From: an uncultured Lachnospiraceae bacterium
GTDB lineage: Bacteria > Bacillota > Clostridia > Lachnospirales > Lachnospiraceae
Length of the DNA stretch: 30,847 nt
Assembly (NCBI GenBank): GCA_910577825.1
Contig: CAJTOK010000044.1
Span: forward strand, 1-30,847
Reading direction: 5' to 3'
A program made the translations under genes and the position numbers. Under the pieces are notes generated by a model, which ran no database searches, was not told the origin of the DNA, and saw only the letters and a list, made by a program, of their open reading frames with translations. Positions within the stretch are counted from its first letter, which is position 1; the number at the start of each line of letters is the position of its first letter. Of this stretch, positions 22,700 to 30,341 are shown piece after piece.

Positions 22700-22728
22700 A
22701 TTCTACCAGCTTTATAATTTATTGTCAA
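22700..22728 (-). promoter_or_regulatory. Promoter of the erm leader transcript
   Basis: Minus-strand TTGACA (plus 22723-22728), a 17-nt spacer and TAGAAT (plus 22700-22705). The predicted start lies just upstream of the leader peptide's ribosome site. Confidence 0.8.
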
Positions 22729-22753
22729 TCCAGTTTTTTTAAAAGAATTAATA

Positions 22754-22782
22754 TTGTGTAAATTTCTGGAAGGGTATATAAT
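22754..22782 (+). promoter_or_regulatory. Promoter of the aldo/keto reductase gene
   Basis: TTGTGT (22754-22759), 17 nt, TATAAT (22777-22782). It is divergent from the erm leader promoter, with the -35 boxes about 25 bp apart. Confidence 0.55.
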
Positions 22783-22831
22783 AATTTTAATGTTGTGACA
22801 GATTATATAAAAAAGAAAGGATATCAGAATA

Positions 22832-23977
22832 ATGGTAACAAAAAAATTCCAGGATTTAACACTTCCAGCGCTTGGCATGGGTACAATGCGCCTTCCTGTC
22901 TGTGATGGTGATGATTCACAAATTGATGAAGCAAAAACAGCAGAAATGGTTGCTTATGCAATGGAGCATGGCATTAATTATTATGATACGGCGTGGGGGT
23001 ACCATAATGGAAATTCAGAGATTGTAATGGGAAAGGTACTTAAATCTTACCCACGTGGCAGTTATTATCTTGCTACAAAGTTTCCGGGATATGACCTTTC
23101 AAATATGGATAAAGTGGAAGAAATATTTGAGAAGCAGCTGGAGAAATGCGGTGTGGAATATTTCGACTTCTATTTATTCCACAATGTATGTGAGATGAAT
23201 ATTGACGCATATCTTAATGAGAAATATGGTATTTACAAGTATCTTACAGAACAGAAAAAGAACGGGCGTATACGCCATCTTGGTTTATCTGTACATGGAA
23301 GCTATGATATATTAAAACGTTTCCTTGACGCTTACGGCAGCCAGATTGAATTTTGCCAGATACAGCTTAACTATATTGACTGGACATTCCAGGACGCTAA
23401 GTCCAAGGTGGAACTTTTGAATGAGCGTGGCATCCCGGTATGGGTAATGGAGCCGCTGCGCGGCGGAAAGCTTGCAAAGCTTCCAGAGGAAGCAGAAAAG
23501 AAGCTTCTTGGAACACGTCCCGGTGAGAAGATACCTGCATGGGCATTCCGTTTCCTCCAGAGCATAGAAGGTGTAACAATGATACTTTCCGGAATGTCAG
23601 ATTTTAACCAGGTACAGGAAAATATTAAGACATTTGAAACAGAAGAACCACTTTCAGGGGAAGAAATGGATACACTTCTTAAAGTTGCAGACGGGCTTTT
23701 AAGCAACAGGCTTCCATGTACAGCCTGCCATTATTGTACAAGCCACTGTCCTAAAGGGCTTGATATACCTGGGCTTATAGAGCTTTATAATGAACACAGC
23801 TTTACAGGCGGAGGGTTTATAGCGCCAATGGTGGTGGGTACAATGCCAGAAGAAAAACGCCCGTCAGCATGTATAGGCTGCCGCAGCTGTGAGGCTGTCT
23901 GTCCGCAGCAGATAAAAATATCAGAAACCATGAGGGATTTTGCAAGTAAGCTTGTAAAGCCGGGAGCTGGCAAATAA
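22832..23977 (+). CDS. Aldo/keto reductase with C-terminal 4Fe-4S cluster domain
   Basis: A 381-residue cytoplasmic oxidoreductase. The first 290 residues form the aldo/keto-reductase barrel: LGMGTMRLP, the catalytic Asp/Tyr in NYYDTAWGYHNG, Lys in LATKFPG and His in DFYLFHNV, and the nicotinamide-phosphate region near ILSGMS. The C-terminal 90 residues carry two cysteine clusters, CTACHYCTSHCPKG and CIGCRSCEAVCPQ, typical of ferredoxin-type iron-sulfur binding. This fusion is common in anaerobic Clostridia; the physiological substrate is not known. AAAGGA lies about 12 nt before the ATG. It is convergent with the GGDEF gene and separated from it by a perfect hairpin. Confidence 0.93.
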   Translation: MVTKKFQDLTLPALGMGTMRLPVCDGDDSQIDEAKTAEMVAYAMEHGINYYDTAWGYHNGNSEIVMGKVLKSYPRGSYYLATKFPGYDLSNMDKVEEIFEKQLEKCGVEYFDFYLFHNVCEMNIDAYLNEKYGIYKYLTEQKKNGRIRHLGLSVHGSYDILKRFLDAYGSQIEFCQIQLNYIDWTFQDAKSKVELLNERGIPVWVMEPLRGGKLAKLPEEAEKKLLGTRPGEKIPAWAFRFLQSIEGVTMILSGMSDFNQVQENIKTFETEEPLSGEEMDTLLKVADGLLSNRLPCTACHYCTSHCPKGLDIPGLIELYNEHSFTGGGFIAPMVVGTMPEEKRPSACIGCRSCEAVCPQQIKISETMRDFASKLVKPGAGK

Positions 23978-23999
23978 ATATTTAGTAACAGGCAGACGG

Positions 24000-24033
24000 A
24001 CGCCCCTGCATAAACTGGTGCAGGGGCGTTTAT
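24000..24033 (+). terminator. Terminator between convergent genes
   Basis: Perfect 11-bp stem ACGCCCCTGCA/TGCAGGGGCGT with an 8-nt loop and TTTATC after it, lying between the aldo/keto reductase and GGDEF stops. Confidence 0.7.
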
Positions 24034-24037
24034 CTGG

Positions 24038-25762
24038 CTATCTGGCAGCGGCAAGCCCTGATTTCTTCATTTGTTCTTTATGTTTATACATACGGTTGTC
24101 AGCAGCCTGGTATAATTTTTCTATATTATTTTCTTCACGGCTTCCACAGGCATAGCCATAAGCCATAGACATATCAAGTCCAGGGGTTTCCTGGTTTTTT
24201 CTGGCAATATTTTCAAGAAGGCTGCCTGCAAGCCTTGCAACTTCTGCTTCATCAGATGTTTTAAGCACAGCAGCAAATTCATCACCGCCCATCCTTGCAA
24301 CAATGCCATAATCCCCGAATGTTTCTGCAATAACAGCAGCAGCGCTTTTAATCAGGGCATCACCCCTTGCATGGCCATATGTGTCATTCATAACTTTTAA
24401 ATTATTTAAATCAAAGCAGAAAATAGTATATCCGGCGGTACTGCCCTTATCAATTTTGTGCATATATTCTTTACAGTAACGCCTGTTATTAAGCTGTGTC
24501 AGGTCATCAGTATATGCACTTTTAAGCAGAGAATTGCGTTCTGTTTCCTGCATTGCCTTCTTAGTCATATCCATATAAAAATCAATAATCAGTATAAATA
24601 CAAAGACCATTACACCCATAGAGGATACACCTTTTAATGAGAAGGGGGAGTAGCCAAGATAACGGTCCATGCAGTAACCTGCCAGGTCATAAGCAATACA
24701 TATAACAATAAAAAGCATCCCAAGAAGGAAAATCTTGTTTTTAACCCTGCTTTTTTTCAGGTTAAGTATTAATACCAGCAGGAAATAAGCAAGGCTGGAT
24801 ACAATAATTACGTGCATATATTTTAATGTAGCAGCAAAGTGTACAATATCCATTGTATGGAGTACCATTGTTACAGTAATAAATATAAGCTGTACGGATA
24901 ATAACAGCCAGAAAAACGCTTTTATATATTTATTGCCAAGGGTCTTTACATCTCCATATAAATAGACTGTAAGCGGCAGCGGCAAAAGGTACAATGAAAT
25001 ATATTCCATTAATGAAACTGAATACAGCGGGATGGAGAAAACCAGCATAATATCATAGTAACACAGGGTCCACAGCCCCATACATATTGAAAACATGGAA
25101 ACACAGAATATCCTTAAAAACTTTATGGAAAATGCAAGTACAATAATTGTAATAATGCCTGTTACCATCCCGAAAACCAGCAGGAAGCTGCCAAGGAAAA
25201 ACGGAAGCCGGTTTTCTGTTATAATTACACGGTAAGCATTGGCCCATTCATAAATACGTATGGAATCTATTTTGGAAAAAACATTATCCTCTGTTACAAA
25301 CCATTCTATTTTAAGGTTTTTGCCTTTATATTCATCTGGAAAGTCAATAAACTGGTAACCTGTGCCGGTTGTTTTGCCATTCATAAAACGGCCATGCCCG
25401 TAGTCATAAACCAGATTATCATCAATATATATTTTAACAGCTGACTGTTTTGTATGTATGCGCAAAGTCCCCTCGGGAATATCCCAGTCCTCCGGGAGTT
25501 TCTTATACATAACAATTATATCGCCTTTGCTGGCTGTATCAAAACGGAAATCTTCAATATTAATATTACTGTATACATTATCATTTATTATAATATCCCA
25601 TGAATCATCTAACGGGACATAAACAGAAGTTTCTTTGTAGTCTTTTGTAATAAGCCTGTCTGCATTAAAAACGGTGATAACAACACTGGCAAGTGCATAA
25701 AAAATCCAGAAAGCTTTAAGAAACCTCTTCAGTGTTAATTTACTTCCTTTCATTTCTTCCAA
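24038..25762 (-). CDS. Membrane diguanylate cyclase (7TM sensor with GGDEF domain)
   Basis: About 574 residues. After one N-terminal membrane helix comes an extracytoplasmic beta-rich domain (about residues 40-180, VKIYIDDNLVYDYGHGRF) resembling the sensory part of 7TMR-DISM proteins. Seven or so membrane segments follow (about 190-400) and then a cytoplasmic GGDEF domain. The active site M491-GGDEF-496 is intact, as is LTQLNNRR. No RxxD inhibitory site lies five residues before it. It probably makes c-di-GMP in response to an external ligand. The TTG at 25762 is chosen: GGGG lies 8 nt upstream, and the promoter's -10 box lies inside the longer ORF, ruling out the ATGs at 25876 and 25810. The ATG at 25753 is the alternative. 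Confidence 0.88.
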   Translation of the reverse strand: MEEMKGSKLTLKRFLKAFWIFYALASVVITVFNADRLITKDYKETSVYVPLDDSWDIIINDNVYSNINIEDFRFDTASKGDIIVMYKKLPEDWDIPEGTLRIHTKQSAVKIYIDDNLVYDYGHGRFMNGKTTGTGYQFIDFPDEYKGKNLKIEWFVTEDNVFSKIDSIRIYEWANAYRVIITENRLPFFLGSFLLVFGMVTGIITIIVLAFSIKFLRIFCVSMFSICMGLWTLCYYDIMLVFSIPLYSVSLMEYISLYLLPLPLTVYLYGDVKTLGNKYIKAFFWLLLSVQLIFITVTMVLHTMDIVHFAATLKYMHVIIVSSLAYFLLVLILNLKKSRVKNKIFLLGMLFIVICIAYDLAGYCMDRYLGYSPFSLKGVSSMGVMVFVFILIIDFYMDMTKKAMQETERNSLLKSAYTDDLTQLNNRRYCKEYMHKIDKGSTAGYTIFCFDLNNLKVMNDTYGHARGDALIKSAAAVIAETFGDYGIVARMGGDEFAAVLKTSDEAEVARLAGSLLENIARKNQETPGLDMSMAYGYACGSREENNIEKLYQAADNRMYKHKEQMKKSGLAAAR

Positions 25763-25810
25763 TATCTTTTCCCCTTCCCCTGCAAAATAAATAAAATCCC
25801 TATTGGACAT

Positions 25811-25839
25811 ATTATACAAAGAAAAAGCATTAATTGCAA
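25811..25839 (-). promoter_or_regulatory. Promoter of the GGDEF gene
   Basis: Minus-strand TTGCAA (plus 25834-25839), a 17-nt spacer and TATAAT (plus 25811-25816). Its position fixes the gene's start downstream of about 25804. Confidence 0.7.
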
Positions 25840-25865
25840 ATATTTTAAATGACAAACCGGGCTTC

Positions 25866-25895
25866 TTGTGGTACAATTAACTAGATTTGGATAAT
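25866..25895 (+). promoter_or_regulatory. Possible purM operon promoter
   Basis: TTGTGG (25866-25871), 18 nt, GATAAT (25890-25895). It is divergent from the GGDEF promoter and leaves a leader of about 30 nt. Confidence 0.45.
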
Positions 25896-25932
25896 TTTAA
25901 TGTGTGCTATTACAGGCAGAATGGAGGCAGTA

Positions 25933-26961
25933 ATGGATTATAAGAATGCAGGCGTTGACGTTGAAGCAGGTTACAAGGCTGTTGGACTTATGAAGAAGCA
26001 TGTTGAAAGTACGTTTAGAAGTGAAGTTTTAGGAGGGATTGGGGGTTTTTCAGGTGCATTTTCAATAGAACCATTTAAGAAAATGGAAGAACCTGTGCTT
26101 GTATCCGGCACAGATGGAGTTGGTACTAAGTTAAAAATTGCATTTGAAATGGATAAGCATGGCACAGTGGGAATTGACTGTGTTGCAATGTGTGTAAATG
26201 ATATTATATGCACTGGCGGAGAACCTTTATTTTTCCTTGACTACATAGCATGTGGGAAGAATGAGCCAGAGAAAATTGCGTGTATTGTAGGCGGCATTGC
26301 CGAAGGGTGCAGGCAGGCAGGGGCTGCATTAATTGGCGGTGAAACAGCGGAGATGCCTGGATTCTACCCTGCAGATGAATATGACCTTGCCGGTTTTGCA
26401 GTTGGAATTGCAGACCGCAGGAAAATGATTACAGGGGATAATATTAAACCTGGGGACATAATAATCGGGATAGCATCATCAGGCATACACAGTAATGGTT
26501 TTTCACTTGTGCGCAAAGTATTTGATGTAAGCCGTGAAAACCTTTCAAGGACTTTTGAATCACTTGGCGGTAAAAGCCTTGGGGAAGTGCTGCTTGAGCC
26601 TACAAAGATATATGTTAATGCACTAAGGACAGTAAAAGAAGGCGGTGTTACAATAAAAGGATGCTGCAATATCACAGGCGGCGGTTTTTATGAAAATGTA
26701 CCACGTATGCTGCCAGAGGGGGCACATGCACAGATAAATACAGGAAGCTATGAAGTCCCTCCTGTATTTGGCATGCTTGAAAAAGACGGGGACATAGGAA
26801 AAGATGCAATGTATAACACATTTAATATGGGCATTGGAATGATGTTTGTAGTAAATGAGGCCGATGCAGACAAAGCAGTGAGCCTGTTAAATGCGTCAGG
26901 ACAGGCTGGCTTTATAATTGGGGATATTACAGACGGCAAAAAGGGGATTACCTTAATATAA
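25933..26961 (+). CDS. purM: Phosphoribosylformylglycinamidine cyclo-ligase (AIR synthetase)
   Basis: A 342-residue ATP-dependent enzyme closing the imidazole ring of AIR in purine synthesis. The N-terminal glycine-rich GGIGGFSGAF, the VSGTDGVGTKL motif and DCVAMCVNDI mark the nucleotide and substrate sites. LIGGETAEMPGFY and ITGGGFYENVPR are also conserved. The start at 25933 has GGAGG 5 nt upstream; the ATG at 25900 overlaps the -10 region and lacks a ribosome site. It is the first gene of purM-purN-purD-glyA. Confidence 0.95.
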   Translation: MDYKNAGVDVEAGYKAVGLMKKHVESTFRSEVLGGIGGFSGAFSIEPFKKMEEPVLVSGTDGVGTKLKIAFEMDKHGTVGIDCVAMCVNDIICTGGEPLFFLDYIACGKNEPEKIACIVGGIAEGCRQAGAALIGGETAEMPGFYPADEYDLAGFAVGIADRRKMITGDNIKPGDIIIGIASSGIHSNGFSLVRKVFDVSRENLSRTFESLGGKSLGEVLLEPTKIYVNALRTVKEGGVTIKGCCNITGGGFYENVPRMLPEGAHAQINTGSYEVPPVFGMLEKDGDIGKDAMYNTFNMGIGMMFVVNEADADKAVSLLNASGQAGFIIGDITDGKKGITLI

Positions 26962-26982
26962 TTGAAAGGCATGGTAATTAAT

Positions 26983-27615
26983 ATGCAGAAGATAGCTGTA
27001 TGTGTTTCTGGCGGGGGTACTAACCTGCAGGCAATTATGGACAGGATAGAAGATGGTACTATTAAAAATACCCAGATAACTGTGGTTATAAGCAATAAAC
27101 CAGGGGCGTTTGCGCTGGAACGTGCCAGGAAAAGGGGAATACCTGCAGTATGTATAAACCCTAAGGATTACCCGGACAGGGAAAGTTTTGCAGATGCAAT
27201 GTTAAGCACATTAAGGGAATATATGGCAGGTTTAGTAGTATTTGCCGGCTATCTTGTAGTAGTTCCTGGCAAGATAATAAAAGAATACCAGAACCGTATT
27301 ATAAATATACACCCGTCACTTATACCAGCACACTGCGGCATGGGGTATTACGGGCTTAAAGTCCATGAAAGCGTGCTTGCAGCAGGCAACAAAGTAACAG
27401 GTGCTACAGTGCACTTTGTAGATGAAGAAGCTGACCACGGGCCTATTATCTTGCAAAAGGCTGTCCAGGTGCATGAAGGGGATACACCGGAAATCCTGCA
27501 AAAGCGTGTAATGGAGCAGGCAGAGTGGAAGATACTTCCAGAAGCCATTAATTTAATTGGTGAAGGAAGGGTATATATAGAAGGTAATATTGCACATATA
27601 AAACAGGAGGCTTAA
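26983..27615 (+). CDS. purN: Phosphoribosylglycinamide formyltransferase
   Basis: A 210-residue enzyme that transfers a formyl group from 10-formyl-THF to GAR. CVSGGGTNLQAI binds the phosphate. The catalytic Asn and His lie in NIHPSLIP and the Asp in DEEADHGPI. The substrate loop reads AHCGMGYYG, more divergent than the usual form. The ATG at 26983 was chosen over the TTG at 26962 and ATG at 26971 because GAAAGG is then about 13 nt upstream and the family N-terminus (MQKIAVCVSGG) fits. It starts 21 bp after purM. Confidence 0.94.
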   Translation: MQKIAVCVSGGGTNLQAIMDRIEDGTIKNTQITVVISNKPGAFALERARKRGIPAVCINPKDYPDRESFADAMLSTLREYMAGLVVFAGYLVVVPGKIIKEYQNRIINIHPSLIPAHCGMGYYGLKVHESVLAAGNKVTGATVHFVDEEADHGPIILQKAVQVHEGDTPEILQKRVMEQAEWKILPEAINLIGEGRVYIEGNIAHIKQEA

Positions 27616-27622
27616 AAATAAG

Positions 27623-28894
27623 ATGAAAGTTTTAATAGTTGGAAGCGGCGGACGTGAACATGCCATTGCTTACAGTGTTTCAAAAAGCAAAAGGGCAGAT
27701 AAGATTTACTGTGCGCCGGGCAATGGCGGAATAGCAGGCATTGCAGAATGTGTTGATATTCCTGCAATGGAATTTGGAAAACTTGCGGATTTTGCACAGG
27801 ATAACGGTATAGACCTTACAATAATCGGGATGGATGACCCACTTGTTGGCGGGATTGTTGATGTATTTGAGGAAAGGGGGTTAAGGGTATTCGGGCCACG
27901 CAGGAATGCTGCAATAATTGAAGGCTCAAAAAGCTTTTCTAAAGACCTTATGAAGAAGTACAATATCCCTACATGCCATTATGAAACATTTACATCACCA
28001 GAAGAAGCTATTTTATATCTTGAGAATGCCAGTTTCCCAGTAGTGTTAAAAGCAGACGGTCTTGCACTTGGCAAGGGTGTGCTTATATGCAATAATTTGC
28101 AGGAGGCAGAAGCTGGTGTTGCCACCCTTATGCTTGACAAACAGTTCGGGGATGCAGGCGATACTATTGTAATAGAAGATTTTATAACAGGGCCGGAGGT
28201 TTCAGTTTTATGTTTCTGTGACGGGACACATATTAAACCTATGACAAGCGCACAGGACCATAAACGTGCCAAAGATGGTGACGAAGGGCTTAATACAGGC
28301 GGTATGGGCACATTTTCACCAAGTCCTTTTTATACAGAAGAAATACAAAAGTTCTGTGAGGAAAAAATTTACCAGCCAACAATGGACGCTATGAAAGCAG
28401 AAGGCAGGGACTTTACAGGCGTGCTTTTCGCCGGGCTTATGCTTACAGAAGAAGGCCCGCGTGTACTCGAATATAATGCAAGGTTCGGCGACCCTGAGGC
28501 ACAGGTAGTCCTTCCGCGTATGAAAAATGATATTTTAGATGTAATAGATGCCTGCATAGACGGGAAACTTGACCAGATTGACCTGGAATTTGAAGACAAT
28601 GCAGCAGTATGCGTAGTGCTCGCATCAGACGGCTACCCGGAGCATTATGAAAAGGGCAGGCTTATAAAAGGCCTTGAAAACTTTGAGGGCAGGGAAGGGT
28701 ATTATGCGTTCCATGCAGGTACTAAAAAGACGGCGGAAGGCATAGTTACTAACGGAGGCAGGGTTCTTGGGATTACTGCCAAAGGAAAAGACCTTAAAGA
28801 AGCAAGGGCAAACGCATATAAAGCAACAGAATGGGTAGAATTTGACAATAAATATATGCGCAGCGATATTGGCAAATCCATTGATAAATTATAG
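27623..28894 (+). CDS. purD: Phosphoribosylamine-glycine ligase (GAR synthetase)
   Basis: A 423-residue ATP-grasp enzyme joining glycine to phosphoribosylamine. MKVLIVGSGGREHAIAY is the N-terminal signature. KADGLALGKGV is the ATP-grasp Lys loop, and SAQDHKRAKDGDEG and GGMGTFSPSP are also in place. EYNARFGDPEAQ binds metal. The length is normal. CAGGAGG lies about 12 nt before the ATG, inside the end of purN. It consumes the glycine made by the next gene, glyA. Confidence 0.97.
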   Translation: MKVLIVGSGGREHAIAYSVSKSKRADKIYCAPGNGGIAGIAECVDIPAMEFGKLADFAQDNGIDLTIIGMDDPLVGGIVDVFEERGLRVFGPRRNAAIIEGSKSFSKDLMKKYNIPTCHYETFTSPEEAILYLENASFPVVLKADGLALGKGVLICNNLQEAEAGVATLMLDKQFGDAGDTIVIEDFITGPEVSVLCFCDGTHIKPMTSAQDHKRAKDGDEGLNTGGMGTFSPSPFYTEEIQKFCEEKIYQPTMDAMKAEGRDFTGVLFAGLMLTEEGPRVLEYNARFGDPEAQVVLPRMKNDILDVIDACIDGKLDQIDLEFEDNAAVCVVLASDGYPEHYEKGRLIKGLENFEGREGYYAFHAGTKKTAEGIVTNGGRVLGITAKGKDLKEARANAYKATEWVEFDNKYMRSDIGKSIDKL

Positions 28895-28903
28895 GAGGTA
28901 ATT

Positions 28904-30145
28904 ATGTATTCATTTGATGAAGTTAAAAATTTTGACCCGGAGGTAGCAAATGCTATAGAGTTAGAAACTGGAAGGCAGAGGGACAATATAGAGCTTATTG
29001 CTTCTGAAAACCTTGTAAGCAAGGCTGTTATGGCAGCAATGGGAAGCACACTGACTAATAAATATGCAGAAGGCTATCCTGGCAAAAGGTATTATGGCGG
29101 CTGCCAGTATGTAGACATTGCAGAAGACCTTGCAAGGGACAGGGCAATGGAACTTTTTGGCTGCACATATGCCAATGTACAGCCGCATTCTGGTGCACAG
29201 GCAAATATGACAGTATTCTTTGCACTTATGGAACCAGGTGACACATTTATGGGAATGAACCTTGACCACGGCGGGCACCTTACACATGGAAGCCCTGTAA
29301 ACCTTTCAGGCAAATATTTCAAATGCGTGCCTTATGGTGTAAATGATGAAGGATTTATTGACTATGATGAAGTAGAGCGCATTGCAAAGGAAAACAAGCC
29401 AAAATTAATAATAGCAGGTGCAAGCGCATATGCACGTAAAATAGATTTTAAGCGTTTCAGGGAAATTGCAGACAGTGTTGGCGCTTACCTTATGGTGGAT
29501 ATGGCACATATTGCAGGGCTTGTTGCATCAGGATACCATGAAAGCCCGGTACCTTACGCACATGTTACCACCACCACCACACATAAAACACTGCGCGGGC
29601 CACGTGGCGGCATGATACTTTCAAGCAAGGAATTTGCAGAAGAGCACAAACTTAACAAGGCATTATTCCCTGGAATACAGGGCGGGCCGCTTATGCACGT
29701 TATCGCAGCCAAGGCAGTATGCTTTAAAGAAGCATTAGACCCTTCATTTAAAGAATACGGCAAAAATATAATTGACAATGCACAGGCACTCTGTAAAGGT
29801 TTACAGGACAGGGGAATTAAAATTGTATCAGGCGGCACAGACAACCATCTTATGCTTGTTGACCTTGCAGACAAAGGGCTTACAGGCAAGGAAGTTGAAA
29901 AATGGCTTGATGAGGCACATATTACATGTAACAAGAACACAATTCCAAACGACCCGCAGTCACCATTTGTTACAAGCGGCATAAGGCTTGGGACAGCAGC
30001 CATTACAACAAGGGGATTCAGGACAGACGATACAGACAAAGTAGCAGAAGCAATAGCAATGGTTATAGAAGACCCGGAAGGCAATAAAGAAAAAGCAGCA
30101 GAAATTGTAAAATCATTAACAGATAAATATCCGCTTTATGAATAA
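28904..30145 (+). CDS. glyA: Serine hydroxymethyltransferase
   Basis: A 413-residue PLP enzyme converting serine and THF to glycine and 5,10-methylene-THF. The PLP lysine is K228 in TTTTHKTLRGPRGG. IELIASENLVS, YAEGYPGKRYYGG and VDMAHIAGLVASG are conserved. ATAGGAGG is well placed before the ATG. It starts 9 bp after purD. Sitting at the end of purMND makes sense because it feeds glycine to PurD and one-carbon units towards PurN. It is followed by a strong terminator. Confidence 0.98.
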   Translation: MYSFDEVKNFDPEVANAIELETGRQRDNIELIASENLVSKAVMAAMGSTLTNKYAEGYPGKRYYGGCQYVDIAEDLARDRAMELFGCTYANVQPHSGAQANMTVFFALMEPGDTFMGMNLDHGGHLTHGSPVNLSGKYFKCVPYGVNDEGFIDYDEVERIAKENKPKLIIAGASAYARKIDFKRFREIADSVGAYLMVDMAHIAGLVASGYHESPVPYAHVTTTTTHKTLRGPRGGMILSSKEFAEEHKLNKALFPGIQGGPLMHVIAAKAVCFKEALDPSFKEYGKNIIDNAQALCKGLQDRGIKIVSGGTDNHLMLVDLADKGLTGKEVEKWLDEAHITCNKNTIPNDPQSPFVTSGIRLGTAAITTRGFRTDDTDKVAEAIAMVIEDPEGNKEKAAEIVKSLTDKYPLYE

Positions 30146-30188
30146 AGATGTGCAGATGAAGAAGTAATGAGTAGTCCATATAAATGGC

Positions 30189-30224
30189 AAAAAGCCCTTG
30201 TGGTGCAACACAAGGGCTTTTTTG
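30189..30224 (+). terminator. Terminator of the purMND-glyA operon
   Basis: AAAAAGCCCTTGTG pairs with CACAAGGGCTTTTTT over a 6-nt loop, ending in a T-run. Confidence 0.9.
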
Positions 30225-30341
30225 TGTAACCTTTTAAATGGAGCATTAACTTTTTCAGGTGTTCACGTCCGTTTCATAAAAATATTTTCAAATATATTCC
30301 AATAATGTATAATAGGCGAAAAACAACAGGTGGTATAAAAA

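Noticed and set aside
22618..22878. 86-codon minus-strand ORF across the erm/aldo-keto promoter region
   Set aside because: It is read through two promoters and its start lies inside the aldo/keto reductase gene; the 9-codon leader frame has the ribosome site.
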